Below are positions 44,501 through 56,739 of a stretch of DNA of 64,000 bases, piece by piece. How positions within the stretch are numbered: the first letter of the stretch is position 1; the number at the start of each line of letters is the position of its first letter. Below the pieces are notes generated by a model. That model was not told where the DNA came from and did no database searches. It worked only from the letters and a program-made list of their open reading frames with translations. The position numbers were made by a program, and so were the translations under genes. The DNA comes from Parasponia andersonii (lineage: Eukaryota > Streptophyta > Magnoliopsida > Rosales > Cannabaceae). The DNA lies in assembly GCA_002914805.1 (NCBI GenBank), contig JXTB01000327.1, positions 224,991 through 288,990 on the forward strand, written 5' to 3'.

Positions 44501-47500
44501 AAATCATTAAATACATATTTTGCACGTACAACTAAGTCATGTACGCACAACACCCAAAAGAATAAAGAAATTGTGTCTGCCACTGTCTACAATACCGAAG
44601 AAAGAATTAAAATGAATAAAGAAACAGGCTAAAAGGTTGAAGGACAAAGAAAACCACATTGCAGGTAGCAACACAAGAAAATTACAGTTTCAAGTTGAAG
44701 CACATCAGCTAGACTTTATCACACCCATAGAAAAATCAGTATTTAAAAGGAAATATTGAAAAAATTTAGAATCTTTTCAAATCCAAATTATACACCAAAA
44801 AACAAAACTCAAAAAAAAAAAAAAAAAAAACAAACAAAAACCAAAAAACAAAAAACTGAAACTTTGTAGTAAAAGTTCATAGCTCACCATGTTACTTGAA
44901 AGAGCTTCGTTGAAAATTTCTACACTCTCTACTGGGGAATAAGACTCCAAAATTACATGAGAGTTTCCATCAACAAGCTTCTCTCGCCATACTTCTAACA
45001 AAGGAATGTGTTCCCAATCAAAATCCAAACAAGCCATCAATTCGTACACGGAGGGACATTCAATCAACTGAAATAGTGCAACATACTAATCAATGGTATT
45101 GAAGACTTCAGTGATCGAAATGAAATTATAGGTAAAGGAGATAAAAATATAAAATTCATATATATTTTCCGTCTACCTATTGATATATCAATCCATCCAT
45201 CTGTCAGTAGATATCCAGAAACAGAAAAACACACAGACACACACACATATGCATCCATACATACATATATATATAGAGAGAGAGGAGTGTGGAGAGGATG
45301 CCTTCCACTTGTAAACACCAGCGCTTATTCATAAAAAACTTAAGCATATCTCAAGATAGTGCACTAGAAGAACTGACAAAGAGGGGCTATGCACGAATTA
45401 AAAATACTAATATATATCGTGGCACCCACATCCTGCACAATATCAGTTATTTCCTCCTTTTGTGATCAAACAGAAGAGAATTGAAGGTTTGATATTAATG
45501 TGCATAAAGTACATCTCATATCCTTGCACTAAGTTTCTTATCTTAGGTGGTGAATTCAGGAATTCCAGTCAGATATACATGGTCAGCAACAAATCAATTA
45601 TAAAAATTAAGCATTGGACATAAATGGAAAATGCCACAATGAATGAGAACAATAATTCATTCAAGCAATAATTATAAAAATAAAAGTTCAAGTTAAGATT
45701 TATCTGGAGCATTTCATTGAAAAAGTTATATCAACTAAAACATCATTTGACAATATTGAAACATCAATCCTTAGAAATCTATACCCTGCTTGGGAAGAAT
45801 TCCCCGCCACCCCCCCCCCCCCCCCCCCCCCCCCAAGTTCGCACTTGCATAGTCCACTCAAGTAATAAACCGGTGTACCCTCCACACATAACTAAGTGAT
45901 CAGAATCAAGTCAACAATCTGAAGTGGTACAACGAAGTTATGGCCAATACACTTCTGCTGGAAGGTGGCAACTGTTATTAAATTGTCCAATGAAAATAAG
46001 ATTCAAAAAATAATTAATTAAGAATTTACCATATCTGCAAATAAAAAAACTAAGCAATCACGCCAGAGGTAGCAAAGCATGTGATGGATTAATACAAGAA
46101 ATGAACACTGCAAGAAGCCAAGTCTTTTTGGTACAGATTTCTAAGCAAAGAGGAAATAGACATTGTGTTTCTGGCTTGTGAGGGGGGGAAAATGGAAAAA
46201 GAGCACAAGAAAAAGCTACTCTTCTATTGAAGCAGAAAACAAAAAAAAAAAAAATAAATAAAATAAACCAAAAAAAAAAAGAAGAAAGAAAAAGAGAGAA
46301 GACGACGCAGAGAGAGTATTCTACATTACTTCATTAATACCCACATGATTGCTAGCTAAAGATAATCCTAAAAAAGAGGGGAAGAAATTGAACATGACCT
46401 CAGCATTGGAGTTTGCTGTAGTTACTAGCTAGGTTAAGCTTGTAACCACAGCTAAAAATGTTCTGCTATCATAACTTAGACGGATTGAAAAATCTTAAAA
46501 TTAGCATGTAGAAAATTCTAAATCACCCTTTTCTGGATAAGAAACAACATTTGCGTCATCAAATAAAATAATACAAAAATAGTGGACAAGAAATTCACTC
46601 AAAAAACAAAATTTACAGCGGACTCCAGTCCCTAACCATAATGTTAAAGGAAAAGCTATTAAAATCCTAAATAAGCAATTTAGTAATACAAAGCTTGCAG
46701 ATACCAATAAATATTCATTTTCCAAAATGCACATTGTGATAGATTCATACCAGCTGGTGCATGCTCCATTTTGATATAAAAAAATTCTGCTCCCATCCTT
46801 CAACAAATGACATTCCATTCAAAAAGGTAGAGGCGATATACCCAGGTGCACCTGTTTTCCATCATAAAAACAGATTAATGGAGATGCACTTCAGTTAAAC
46901 AGGTCTGTTCAAGTGTCTTTTGAAAACCAAGGCTTCTCTTTAGTAATTTATTTGTTGTAGACTAGGTGCCATAGTTTTTTGGCGTGTTTTCTCCATAAAT
47001 TTTTCTTAGTTAGCACAACCACAATTTGATAATTGGAAAAAAACAGCTTAAGCTTGTTAATTTCATCAACCTTGATAACTGAAATTGTTGACAGACTGCA
47101 TTCTTCTGCCTTTACTTACCTTGGAATGGTGCAGCTATTGCAATCCAATTCTTTACATACTTCTCAAAAACCTGTTAGATAATGACCAGTAAGTAACTTG
47201 TATAATTTACTTTCTAACCATTAGTAATAGCAAACTACAAAAGCCATAACTCAGCAAACTTGAAATGTAAAAGCACTAAGGAAAGAAGAAGAGAAAAAAA
47301 AAGAAAGAGCATGGAGAATTTACATCAGCATGCAAGCTCATAAAACATTTCACAAGAAGACCCCCCATAGAATGGCTTATGATGTTAATCTTTTTCCCTC
47401 CAGAAGCATTATAAATCGACTCTAGTTTTGCACTGAAACGATCTAATGTCTCCTGCAATCTAAAGAAGATAAAGCATAAACATACTGAATACGGGATAAA

Positions 47501-49942
47501 ACAATTATTCAACAAATAGAATACAGCAGATTTGAGTGTAAAAGAATACAATGCCAGAAAGCCTTTAAAAACCATGCGGTAAAGTGGAACATTTTACTTA
47601 TTCCCTTCACCTACCTTCTAAATCAGTATTAAACCAAAAGATCTTTAAGCTCTTATCAATGAAGAAATCAGTGAGCAATTTAATTTTTCCTATAAAGTAT
47701 CAATCTCGGTAACCAGACAATCAAATCTCCTCCATACTGCCTGGCGACCATCATGCTCCTGAAGTATTTTTTTGAAATTTAGGAATCACAAATACTTATA
47801 GTTCAAGTTTATTGTGCCTCGTAATAATAGTTAAAGAATGCCTTTTCAGAGTCTAATAATAATAATAATAATAATAATAATAAGTTTCACCATACAAAAA
47901 TTTAGCTTTCAAATTCTTCACAATGTTATGCCTTTTACTCTGATTACTCTCATTAAAGACATCTCTATTATATGCACATAAGCAGCAAGTCTACGCAGCA
48001 ACTTAAAAAGGGCTAATTCCCACAATCCGATACATAATGCCTCCTGTTCCTTTCACCACAGGCACATCCCAGCAGAAAAGAATGCTCTATAACATGCAGA
48101 TCCTATTTTTATTTATTTCTTCTCTAGATAGAGGGAGCATTAGTAAACTCATCCACTAGCCATTTAAGTTCTTTTCATGATGGAGCAACTTCACAGCAAT
48201 GGCAAAGATACCTGTTGCTTTGGCGAAAATCATATCCAAATCCAAAAAGTGTTTTCCCCTCTTGGAAACCCCACTTGATCATTTCGACAATCATATCATG
48301 AAAATAATAAACACACTCGCGTCCAATAACCTGCATAAAAACGTAAACAAAAATTTATAAGCAAGTCATCTTACTATTAGTCAGTTAAATACTAGAGAAA
48401 TTGCATGAAGAACTAGTATTTCAGCGGTATTGAACAGATACTTTAGCATATAGATTTCTCTAATAGTTCTACTGAAGGGGACATTTCTATATCCATTATG
48501 ATGGAAGGTGAAAATCTTTTCCTCTTGAGAAACACTTCCATTCACATAATATGGGAACAGTAAAGTCAACGGCCAACAGGAGAAAACCCCATGCACTCAG
48601 TGTTGAAATCATTCATTGTTATTCATATATTACAATCTACATATAGTTTGTTCATATAAAGTTTAAGGCATTAACACAAATCACGAAATGTTCCAAAATT
48701 TCCAAGGCGTCTTTTTTTTTTTTTTTTTTTCCCCTTCTATGAACCCACTTGGAAACTCAAATTCAAAAAGAGAACCTCATTGAAATCACCAGGCACTTTG
48801 ACAGGTAAGCAGCCCTTAATCATTTCTGTTGATTTGGGTGTTTCTACAAGGCCTAACACTTGTCCTGAGCTTTAAATCTAGGTATTAGCTATTCCTAATG
48901 TCCCTTGACAACTTCATAACATGGGGTTGGGGTGTAAGAGCATTAAAATAACTAAAAAGATATCAAAACCATGGAAAACTATAAAAGAGAAGAAAAGCAT
49001 AGCTTACCATGTCAGGGTCCAAGACATCAATTGCATAAAGACCATTTCTGTCTTCAGGGACCACTATACTTGTTTTGGGATCTAAAGACACAGTTCTACC
49101 TGTTCCATGTTTTAAGAGTCAGAAAGTAAATACGAAGTTTTTGCATCTCAATTCTAAAAAACATTACTTCAAAAAAAGTCATTAGAGAATGAATCTGAGA
49201 TAAGGAGTCACATATTAGAGCAATTTTCTATTTTAAGATTGTGATGCACCCATGAATTCAAGAGTGTCCTAAACGTATGATCAAGATGGCATGTCCAATG
49301 CACATTCTCCTGAATTTTCTTTCAAAGCAGTTTCAATGTAGGACTCATATATCCATAGTTTCTGTTCGACAAGAAAAAGGGTACAATCATGACACATACA
49401 CAGTCGTTTATATCGACACATCAACCATAGTTATAACATCTATCTACTAGCATATATTCAAGCTTTTTCACTCACACAAGCACACAAAATCTACAGATCA
49501 ATAAAAATAACTTAAATCACTTTGAATTTCTTCAATTATAAGAATTGTCAGATCAACAAGTTTGTCAGATCGCCTCACTCCATTTTTGCAGCATTTTCAA
49601 GCAACCAAACGCCAACATGCAATTATTCTTTATTTTTTTTTTTTTAAAAAAAAAAACCCCGAAAACTAAGTTCTCAGCACGAAAGGATAAACCAATTTTA
49701 CCAGTAGAAGGATCGAAGCGAGACCAAAGCTTAGTCCTGAACTTGTAATCCGCAGCAAGAATACGAACCCAGACGCGCTCCTCTTTCCCATTTTCATCAT
49801 CCACGGCTTTCAATATCGAACCCGCGATACCAGGCACCAAAAGCACCGGGTCAAGAGTCGGGTCGACGTACGGCTGGGGCTTCTTGATCAGCTTCAACCA
49901 CATCTCCACCGATTCCACAATCCCCTCCAAAAGCGATGCCAT
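41568..49942 (-). CDS. LCAT4: LCAT-like phospholipase A / acyltransferase, 11 exons
   Basis: Exons (minus): 49942-49702, 49099-49008, 48330-48212, 47459-47324, 47171-47120, 46851-46751, 45067-44888, 44497-44340, 44164-44110, 43862-43809, 41978-41568. Spliced length is 1599 nt, 532 aa, matching Arabidopsis LCAT4 in size. All junctions are GT-AG with matching phase. An alpha/beta-hydrolase is seen: DPVLLVPGIAGSIL near the start (oxyanion region), catalytic Ser in ISHSMGGLLVKCF (exon 4), catalytic Asp in VDGDGTVP (exon 10), and catalytic His in the EHRGIL block (exon 11). The terminal VELNAVSVSVDA is characteristic of this plant subgroup. No signal peptide or membrane segment is obvious, so a cytosolic or membrane-associated enzyme acting on phospholipid acyl ester bonds is inferred. 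Whether it hydrolyses or transfers acyl groups cannot be read from sequence. A hAT element lies 370 bp upstream. Confidence 0.95.
45810..45834. repeat. Poly(C) run of 25
   Basis: Homopolymer in intron 6 of LCAT4. In the transcript it is poly(G), able in principle to form G-quadruplex. Length is uncertain. Confidence 0.9.
47854..47884. repeat. (TAA)10 microsatellite
   Basis: Trinucleotide repeat in intron 3 of LCAT4. Confidence 0.9.
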
Positions 49943-50742
49943 TAAACCCTAAAACCAAACCAGTAACCCCGAAAACAAAACCCCAGATTATGGAATCAAA
50001 TCTCGAAATTTGGAGGGAAGAACTAGGGTTTCGAATCGGAGGTTTGGGAATTGTGTGGAGAATGGGGGAAATGACAAGGCCTGAAAGCTAAGAGGTTGGG
50101 TTGGACAATGATGGCTGCTTTACGACTGGTACACGATAAGAGACTCTAGATGAATGAAGACGAGATGAAGATACGATGATACACGAAACGTCAAATGTGT
50201 GATAATAGACGTCAAACATGTGGTAATAGATATATTATTTTATATTATTTTTCCCTTATAAAGTATATTTTTATATTTCTATATTTCAGGTTACGATTTA
50301 CGACTTACGTATAGAGGTGGCAAAATGGGCGGACCGTATTGGTCCGGTCCGCCCATCACGGATTTTAGGGGGTGACCGGGCTAGTCCGTCCAAAAATGCG
50401 GACCGTCCCGGCCCGAGTCCGTTGGCCTGTCGGGCTTTTTGACGGGCCAAAATCGGGCCGGCCCGTACTCGGCCCTTTTTTTTTTTTTTTTTTTATTATT
50501 TTATTTTTTTTAACAATTTTTTTTTAATCTGTTAAATTTAAACTTTTTATTTGAATTTTCATTTAAAAAGGTTAACAACATAAACTACATATGTTTTCTA
50601 TTGTTAAAAAATTAATAATAATTAAATAGGATATTAAGAAAAATAATCAAACAAATAAATTTGATTTTATTGATGATCATTTATTACACTTCAAATTATT
50701 ACTTGAAAAAACTAGTATATCCTTAATTATGACTTTATGAGT

Positions 50743-51896
50743 TTATGACTCATCATCATCATTCATATACAAGTTATTGAAATTTTCGACTAATTCTTCA
50801 TTACAAATACGAATAGTATCTTGATTTCGCTTTGCTGCTATTTCCCAATCTTTAACACATGTTAACACCTCAACCATTTCAGGAGCCAACGAAGTCCTCC
50901 GCTTATCTACTATCATCTTAGTCGTACTAAAAGCAGACTCTGAAGAAATCGTGGACACCGTAATTGTTAAAACATCACGGGCTAATTGTGAAAGCACCGG
51001 GAATCTTGGTTGACGCTTATGCCACCATTCCAAAACTTTGAAGTTCTCATCATTGGGGTCGATGTCAGAGTCTAGCTCAATATATTGAGTAAGATCAGAG
51101 GATTGTTGTGGATTTATTGGTGGTAGTAGTTGACTTGAACTTGATGATGTTGATGATGAGCCACGACCACACCCTTGAGAACGAGAACCTACCATGCTCC
51201 AAAAAAACTTATTTTTTGACTGTTCTTCAGTTTCTTGTGGAGGAGTGTGTTGTTGTTGATTACTGCCAAACTTAGCCTCATATATACTATACACTTCAAA
51301 AAATTTGTCACGAGCATTTGTATATTCAGTAGTATAGTCTATCTCAAAACATGTAGAAATGTAGCTAATTAAATTAGAAAGACCATTTAATTTACCCCTA
51401 AGATCTAAAATAAAAGCATATGAATATAATAAAGGAATTGAAAACCAATATTTCAAAAATACTTCTTGCATACGTGTTATAATTGGTTCAAATATAGGGT
51501 CACATTTTGCCTTACAAAACATTTCAGCAATAAAAAAATATGACGTAAAATAATTAGAGAAGTAGGATAATAAATACCAGATAATGCAACAGTAGCTTCA
51601 TGAAAAGCGTCTAAAAATTGTACAAATTTTTCACAAATGAACCAATCTTCATCTTTCAATACTAATGAACCTATTTTTGAATTGTAAAACATAGTAATTG
51701 GAATTTTATATAGTAATGCATTTTTCAGCATTAAATAAGTGGAATTCCACCTTACAAACATGTCAGCTTGGAATTTTCTTGGTTTTAAACTTTGAGCTAT
51801 GCAATATTTTTTAAATTCAGCAATGCGTGGATTAGAAGCATGAATATAAGCAATAGCAAATCGAATATTTTCAATATATACACTTATAACATCCAT
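50743..51896 (-). pseudogene. hAT transposase, C-terminal half, frameshifted
   Basis: On minus, 51896-51477 encodes the middle of a plant hAT transposase (WNSTYLMLKNAL). 51522-50743 encodes the rest, ending in the dimerisation region: LEWWHKRQPRFPVLS, LARDVLTITVSTISSESAFS, KRRTSL. The two frames overlap by 46 bp around a run of seven T/A at 51531-51537, so a one-base indel there separates them. That may be a true mutation or a sequencing error. The N-terminus with the BED zinc finger would lie in the assembly gap. A Ser/Gly-rich insert precedes the dimerisation domain. Confidence 0.9.
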
Positions 51897-51903
51897 ACCT
51901 GAT

Positions 51904-52566
51904 NNNNNNNNNNNNNNNNNNNNNNNNNNNNNNNNNNNNNNNNNNNNNNNNNNNNNNNNNNNNNNNNNNNNNNNNNNNNNNNNNNNNNNNNNNNNNNNNN
52001 NNNNNNNNNNNNNNNNNNNNNNNNNNNNNNNNNNNNNNNNNNNNNNNNNNNNNNNNNNNNNNNNNNNNNNNNNNNNNNNNNNNNNNNNNNNNNNNNNNNN
52101 NNNNNNNNNNNNNNNNNNNNNNNNNNNNNNNNNNNNNNNNNNNNNNNNNNNNNNNNNNNNNNNNNNNNNNNNNNNNNNNNNNNNNNNNNNNNNNNNNNNN
52201 NNNNNNNNNNNNNNNNNNNNNNNNNNNNNNNNNNNNNNNNNNNNNNNNNNNNNNNNNNNNNNNNNNNNNNNNNNNNNNNNNNNNNNNNNNNNNNNNNNNN
52301 NNNNNNNNNNNNNNNNNNNNNNNNNNNNNNNNNNNNNNNNNNNNNNNNNNNNNNNNNNNNNNNNNNNNNNNNNNNNNNNNNNNNNNNNNNNNNNNNNNNN
52401 NNNNNNNNNNNNNNNNNNNNNNNNNNNNNNNNNNNNNNNNNNNNNNNNNNNNNNNNNNNNNNNNNNNNNNNNNNNNNNNNNNNNNNNNNNNNNNNNNNNN
52501 NNNNNNNNNNNNNNNNNNNNNNNNNNNNNNNNNNNNNNNNNNNNNNNNNNNNNNNNNNNNNNNNNN
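51904..52566. other. Assembly gap (663 N) inside the hAT element
   Basis: Run of N; a single N also occurs at 53923. Confidence 0.99.
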
Positions 52567-54264
52567 TAATAAACTTTCTAGTTTCTACTAACTTTATTGT
52601 AAATAACTATAAATTACAAATTAATTGAAAATATATTTAATAAATTTTCTACTACTAATTTAATTGTAAACTACTAAAAATTAAAAATTCATTGAAATTT
52701 AAAATATAATATTCTAATAAATTTTCTACAAACTACAAACTAATGAATTACTATCTTAATTGTAAAAAATTACAATTGAATTAAAATTAAAAACAAAGTC
52801 TTGTAAAACTACTAAGTTACTAACTACTTAACTAGTAACTACAAACTACTAACTATTATACTAGCAATAATAGTAAACAACTAAATATACTACAAATTAA
52901 AAAGATAATTATGATAAATAAATTAAATCGTACCTTCAATTAAGTTTTATGAGTTGTAGAGTGTTTGGACTTTGGAGACTATAAAATATAATTACTAATA
53001 ATTAGTAAATAGTAGTTAGATAAGAGAGAAAAAAATAAAATTGAGAATATAATTAGAGATTTAGAGAGAAAGAATGAGAAAATAAGAGAGTATTTGAAAA
53101 TTGTAAGTGTGAAAAAAAGTGGAGAGTATAGGGTATTTATAGTGTAAGAAAATATATTTTTTTTTAATTTGAAAACATAGTTTAAACAAAAAAAAATGAT
53201 ATAAATCCAACGGTAACATTTGTTACCGTTGGATATATATATATCATATATTACCGTTAAAAACAAAGGGCTCAGAACTCGTCTGGGCCCTTTATCTTTT
53301 TTTTTTTAAAAAAAAATTTAAAGGCCCAGACAAATCTGAGCCCAAAAAAAGAAAAAAAAACGGGCTGGGCCCCGATACCCAGGCCCAGCCCGGGCCCTAA
53401 ATGTACTGGGCCGGGCCCGAATTGCCACCAATACTTACGAATAGACTGTTTACTGGTTAATTTTTTATTTAAAAATGACTTTTTTTTCAGCATAAAGTTA
53501 GAAAAATTAGGCCTTAAAAAAATATCATGTACAGTTTTCTAAAAAATATTAATCAAAATACTTTTGAAAATAATAGAGAGGTCCAATATGAAGAAAAATA
53601 ATCTAAAATATATCATTTAAGATGCGGCAGTAAAACCATAAATTTTGTTTATCTTTGATGAAAGTATTTATTATTTAAAAAATAAGATATATATTTTACA
53701 AGTAGCTGACTAACAAAAAGTCTTCTTGAAGATTTGGGTTCAACACTTTAAAGCTTCATATTACTTTTTTTTTTTTTTTTTTACTTTCCCTCTCTTTTTT
53801 TTTTTATATTTTCTCATTTTAAAATTTTTTTTTTTTTTACATTGAACCTTATAAGGAAAATGAATAAAAATAAATTAAAAATATAAAAAAATCTTCTTTG
53901 ATTTGTGATTTGAATCTTTTTTNGTCTCCAGTAGAAACTAATTTAGTTTTCACTAATAATTAGAAACCAAATTTGTTTATATAAGTAACTATAAACAAAA
54001 TTGGTTAATTTCATTACTAAAAACTAGAAATCAATTTGGTTTCTACTAATAATTAAAAATCAAATTGGTTTTCATTAGAAACTAATATGATTTCTACTGA
54101 ATTGATTAATTTCATTACTAAATACTATAAACCAATTAGTTTTTCTTTCAAATTTCTTCAAGTAACCTTAGATTTTTTTTTCCTACTATTTATTTGTTGG
54201 ATTTGAATAATAAAAAGAAAAAAAAAACTGAAAAGAGTATAAGCTATAGAAATTACAAAGCATT

Positions 54265-54580
54265 TTACACTGGTTTCCTAAAAGCCTGTATAGTTTCTTA
54301 TGATTTACTTACATATAAGGTATTTTACTAAAACGAAACCAAACTAGTTTCTAGGAAACTTTTGTGGTTTCCAGTGATGGCATTCCATTTAAAGGAAATT
54401 AAACTAGTTTCAAGGAAAGTTTTGTAGTTTTCTATGATCTACTTACGTACAAGACATTCCGCTAATAAGAAACTAAACTAGTTTCTAGGAAACCACGAAG
54501 ATTTCTTGTGATTTACTTACGTACTGGACATTCAGCTAATAGGAATTAAATTGATTTCCAAAGGTTTTCTGTAAAAAAAG
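54265..54580. repeat. Four degenerate ~60-80-bp tandem units
   Basis: Each unit contains GTTTCTNATGATTTACTTAC, then a gap, then AAACTAAACTAGTTTCTAGG. The second unit is shortened. The units are close to CTAGTTTC-centred palindromes. Confidence 0.75.
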
Positions 54581-54869
54581 ATGACTTATTTACTTAAATG
54601 CCACAACATTTTTTAGCTCCCAAAGTATTTAAAAAAATAACCTAAAAGGTCGTACAAAATTTTTATTATTTTTGAAAGGTCATAAATTTGATAATATTTT
54701 TAAAAAATAGGTATAAGTGTCCAAAACCATTTTTAGAAAAATATTTGAAAAATAGGATGACCTGTGTTTTTTTTTAGGTATGGTATGGTTTTTATTAGAA
54801 ACATACCATTTTTAAAAAAAAGTATTTGGAACAATGCAATTTTTAAAATAGTAACTGATAACTAGTAAC

Positions 54870-55089
54870 AACTGTATTTATAATTGGTATATAACTTATA
54901 CTAGTAACTAGTTTTCAGAAACTAGTAATTTGTAACCACTATAAAAATATTATTTTTCTAAAAACTTTTTTTTTTAAAAAACTGTATTTATAATTGGTAT
55001 ATAACTTATACTAGTAACTAGTTTTCAGAAACTAGTAATTTGTAACCACTATAAAAATATTATTTTTCTAAAAACTTTTTTTTTAAAAA
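54870..55089. repeat. Near-perfect 110-bp tandem duplication
   Basis: Two copies, each starting AACTGTATTTATAATTGGTA and ending in a T-run followed by an A-run. They are identical apart from homopolymer length. This is the youngest-looking duplication in the window, or an assembly duplication. Confidence 0.92.
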
Positions 55090-55739
55090 AAGAAATATTT
55101 TTTAAATAAAAATGATATGAAAAAAAAACCTAACCTCCGTATTTTTGTAATTATTTTTTGTTATTATAGGTAAAAGTGTTAAAAATCCTTAAAATTATCT
55201 TCACGGGGTTTTTAATTTAACTTTATGCTTGCAATTTTGGGGCTTATTAATTTTGATTTTTTTTTACACATATTTCAATTTAATTTTATGCTCAAAATTT
55301 AGGGGCTTATCAATTTCTACTTTTGTGATTAAAAAAAGGACTAACTAGCTATGTGACTATTTTTTTGGCCAAAAACTCAACATATGATCAACTTCAAAAA
55401 TTTATAGCTAAATGTTCAACTCACTTAAGATAACAATAGGACATAGTCTACAATCGAAACTTTTAAAGGAATGGACATTTATTTGTAACTTTGAAAACAT
55501 AGACATCTACTTAAACTAATTTAAAAAATTGGTCATCCACTTAGTTTTTTCTATAAAAAAATGGACAAAGTATATAAAAGGGAATTTATAATTAAAGGGT
55601 AAGCCCCCAAAAAATGGACTCAATCGTAAATATTTTCAAAATTTGCTATGTGACACATGCAAAATTATTAAGATACCATTTTCCTTAATAAATCCTAAAA
55701 TACATTTTTCTCAAACAAAGCTTAATCTATTTTCGCCAC

Positions 55740-56150
55740 CACTATCACCTACAATACCCCACCACCACTATCGGTCCCGATTCTAATCCCAACAGTATCT
55801 CTATTCAATATGGTTGAAAATTTTCAACCATAGTCAAACTTGTTCTACTGTCTTCCCTAGCCATTTCGATTAATTTTAGACCAGAAGTTGGAAAATTTCA
55901 ATCTTAGTTGAAAAAAATTTTCAACTAAGGTCGAGCCACCATTCGAAAGTTTTTTTCCCTAGTCAAACATGGTTTTCCAACTCCTTTGTGTCATCACCTT
56001 CACTTTTGTCTTTTTGACTTGATCAAAAATTTTAAACCAAGCTCAAGTTGGGGGTAATGTTGGAATTTTGAAATTTTTAAATAAAAATTCTAGTTCTGTA
56101 AATAATTTATAGTTTTTATGTCATCACATGCTTTAAGTGAGGGTCAAAAT
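55740..56150. repeat. Dispersed repeat, second copy of 6860-7340
   Basis: Shares with 6860-7340 CAACCATAGTCAAAC-like and AATTTCAATC phrases, followed by ATAAAAATTCTA...AATTATTTATG...TCATCACATGCTT. Divergent and without clear ends. Confidence 0.4.
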
Positions 56151-56739
56151 TGATAATACCCCATACTCAATAACTATAACTAGGATGGATATCTACGGTA
56201 ACATTCTTAGTTTTTTTTTTTCTTTTTCTCATGCTCATATCCTTTCCAATTTCTCAAATATTATAATAACTTAGTAGGATACCTATGATAATCTTTGTTT
56301 TTATTTGCCCATCATACATAATTTGTTAATATACTAATAGTAATCTTTTCTTCTCTTTTTTTGTAATAAGAAATACCCCGGCTACCATCTCACTGTACTT
56401 ATGTATGGTTAATAACTAGGTAGGATACTTATGCTAACATTATTATTATTATTTTAGAGCGACCAACTTCAAATCATTATCCTATTATCATGGGTAATCC
56501 TTGATAATCAATAGAATGACTAAAATAGAAAACATAGTATTATAGAACAAAATTATGAGAATAGTAACCTGTATATGGATACCTTAAATCGATATCTACA
56601 ACAACACAAGTTTAGTCTAAGTAACAATGATGTATACTTACAATCACTTAATTTTTAATTTTGTTCAAGATTTTTATGCAAAAAGTAACAAGTTGGGGAA
56701 CCATATTATGTATACATTCAGGTTAACAATATTTGGGAT

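Larger units (their letters stand above)
50312..53433 (-). mobile_element. hAT transposon (defective)
   Basis: Terminal inverted repeats TAGAGGTGGCAA (left) and TATTGGTGGCAA (right, reverse-complemented). It is flanked by 8-bp duplications CTTACGTA (50304-50311) and CTTACGAA (53434-53441), which differ at one base. Both ends are packed with CGGGCC/GGCCCG phrases, unlike the AT-rich surroundings, as expected for subterminal transposase-binding repeats. A decayed transposase is encoded on minus. The interior includes an assembly gap, so the true length is unknown. Confidence 0.92.
53442..56700. other. Gene-free AT-rich DNA with repeats
   Basis: No coding region is supported. It holds GAAACCAAATTTGG-like palindromic phrases (53930-54150), two tandem arrays (listed separately), and a dispersed repeat at 55740-56150 resembling 6860-7340. 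Confidence 0.6.

Noticed and set aside
45780-45840. Poly(C) run considered as a regulatory quadruplex
   Set aside because: It is an intronic homopolymer with no second feature supporting function; listed only as a repeat.
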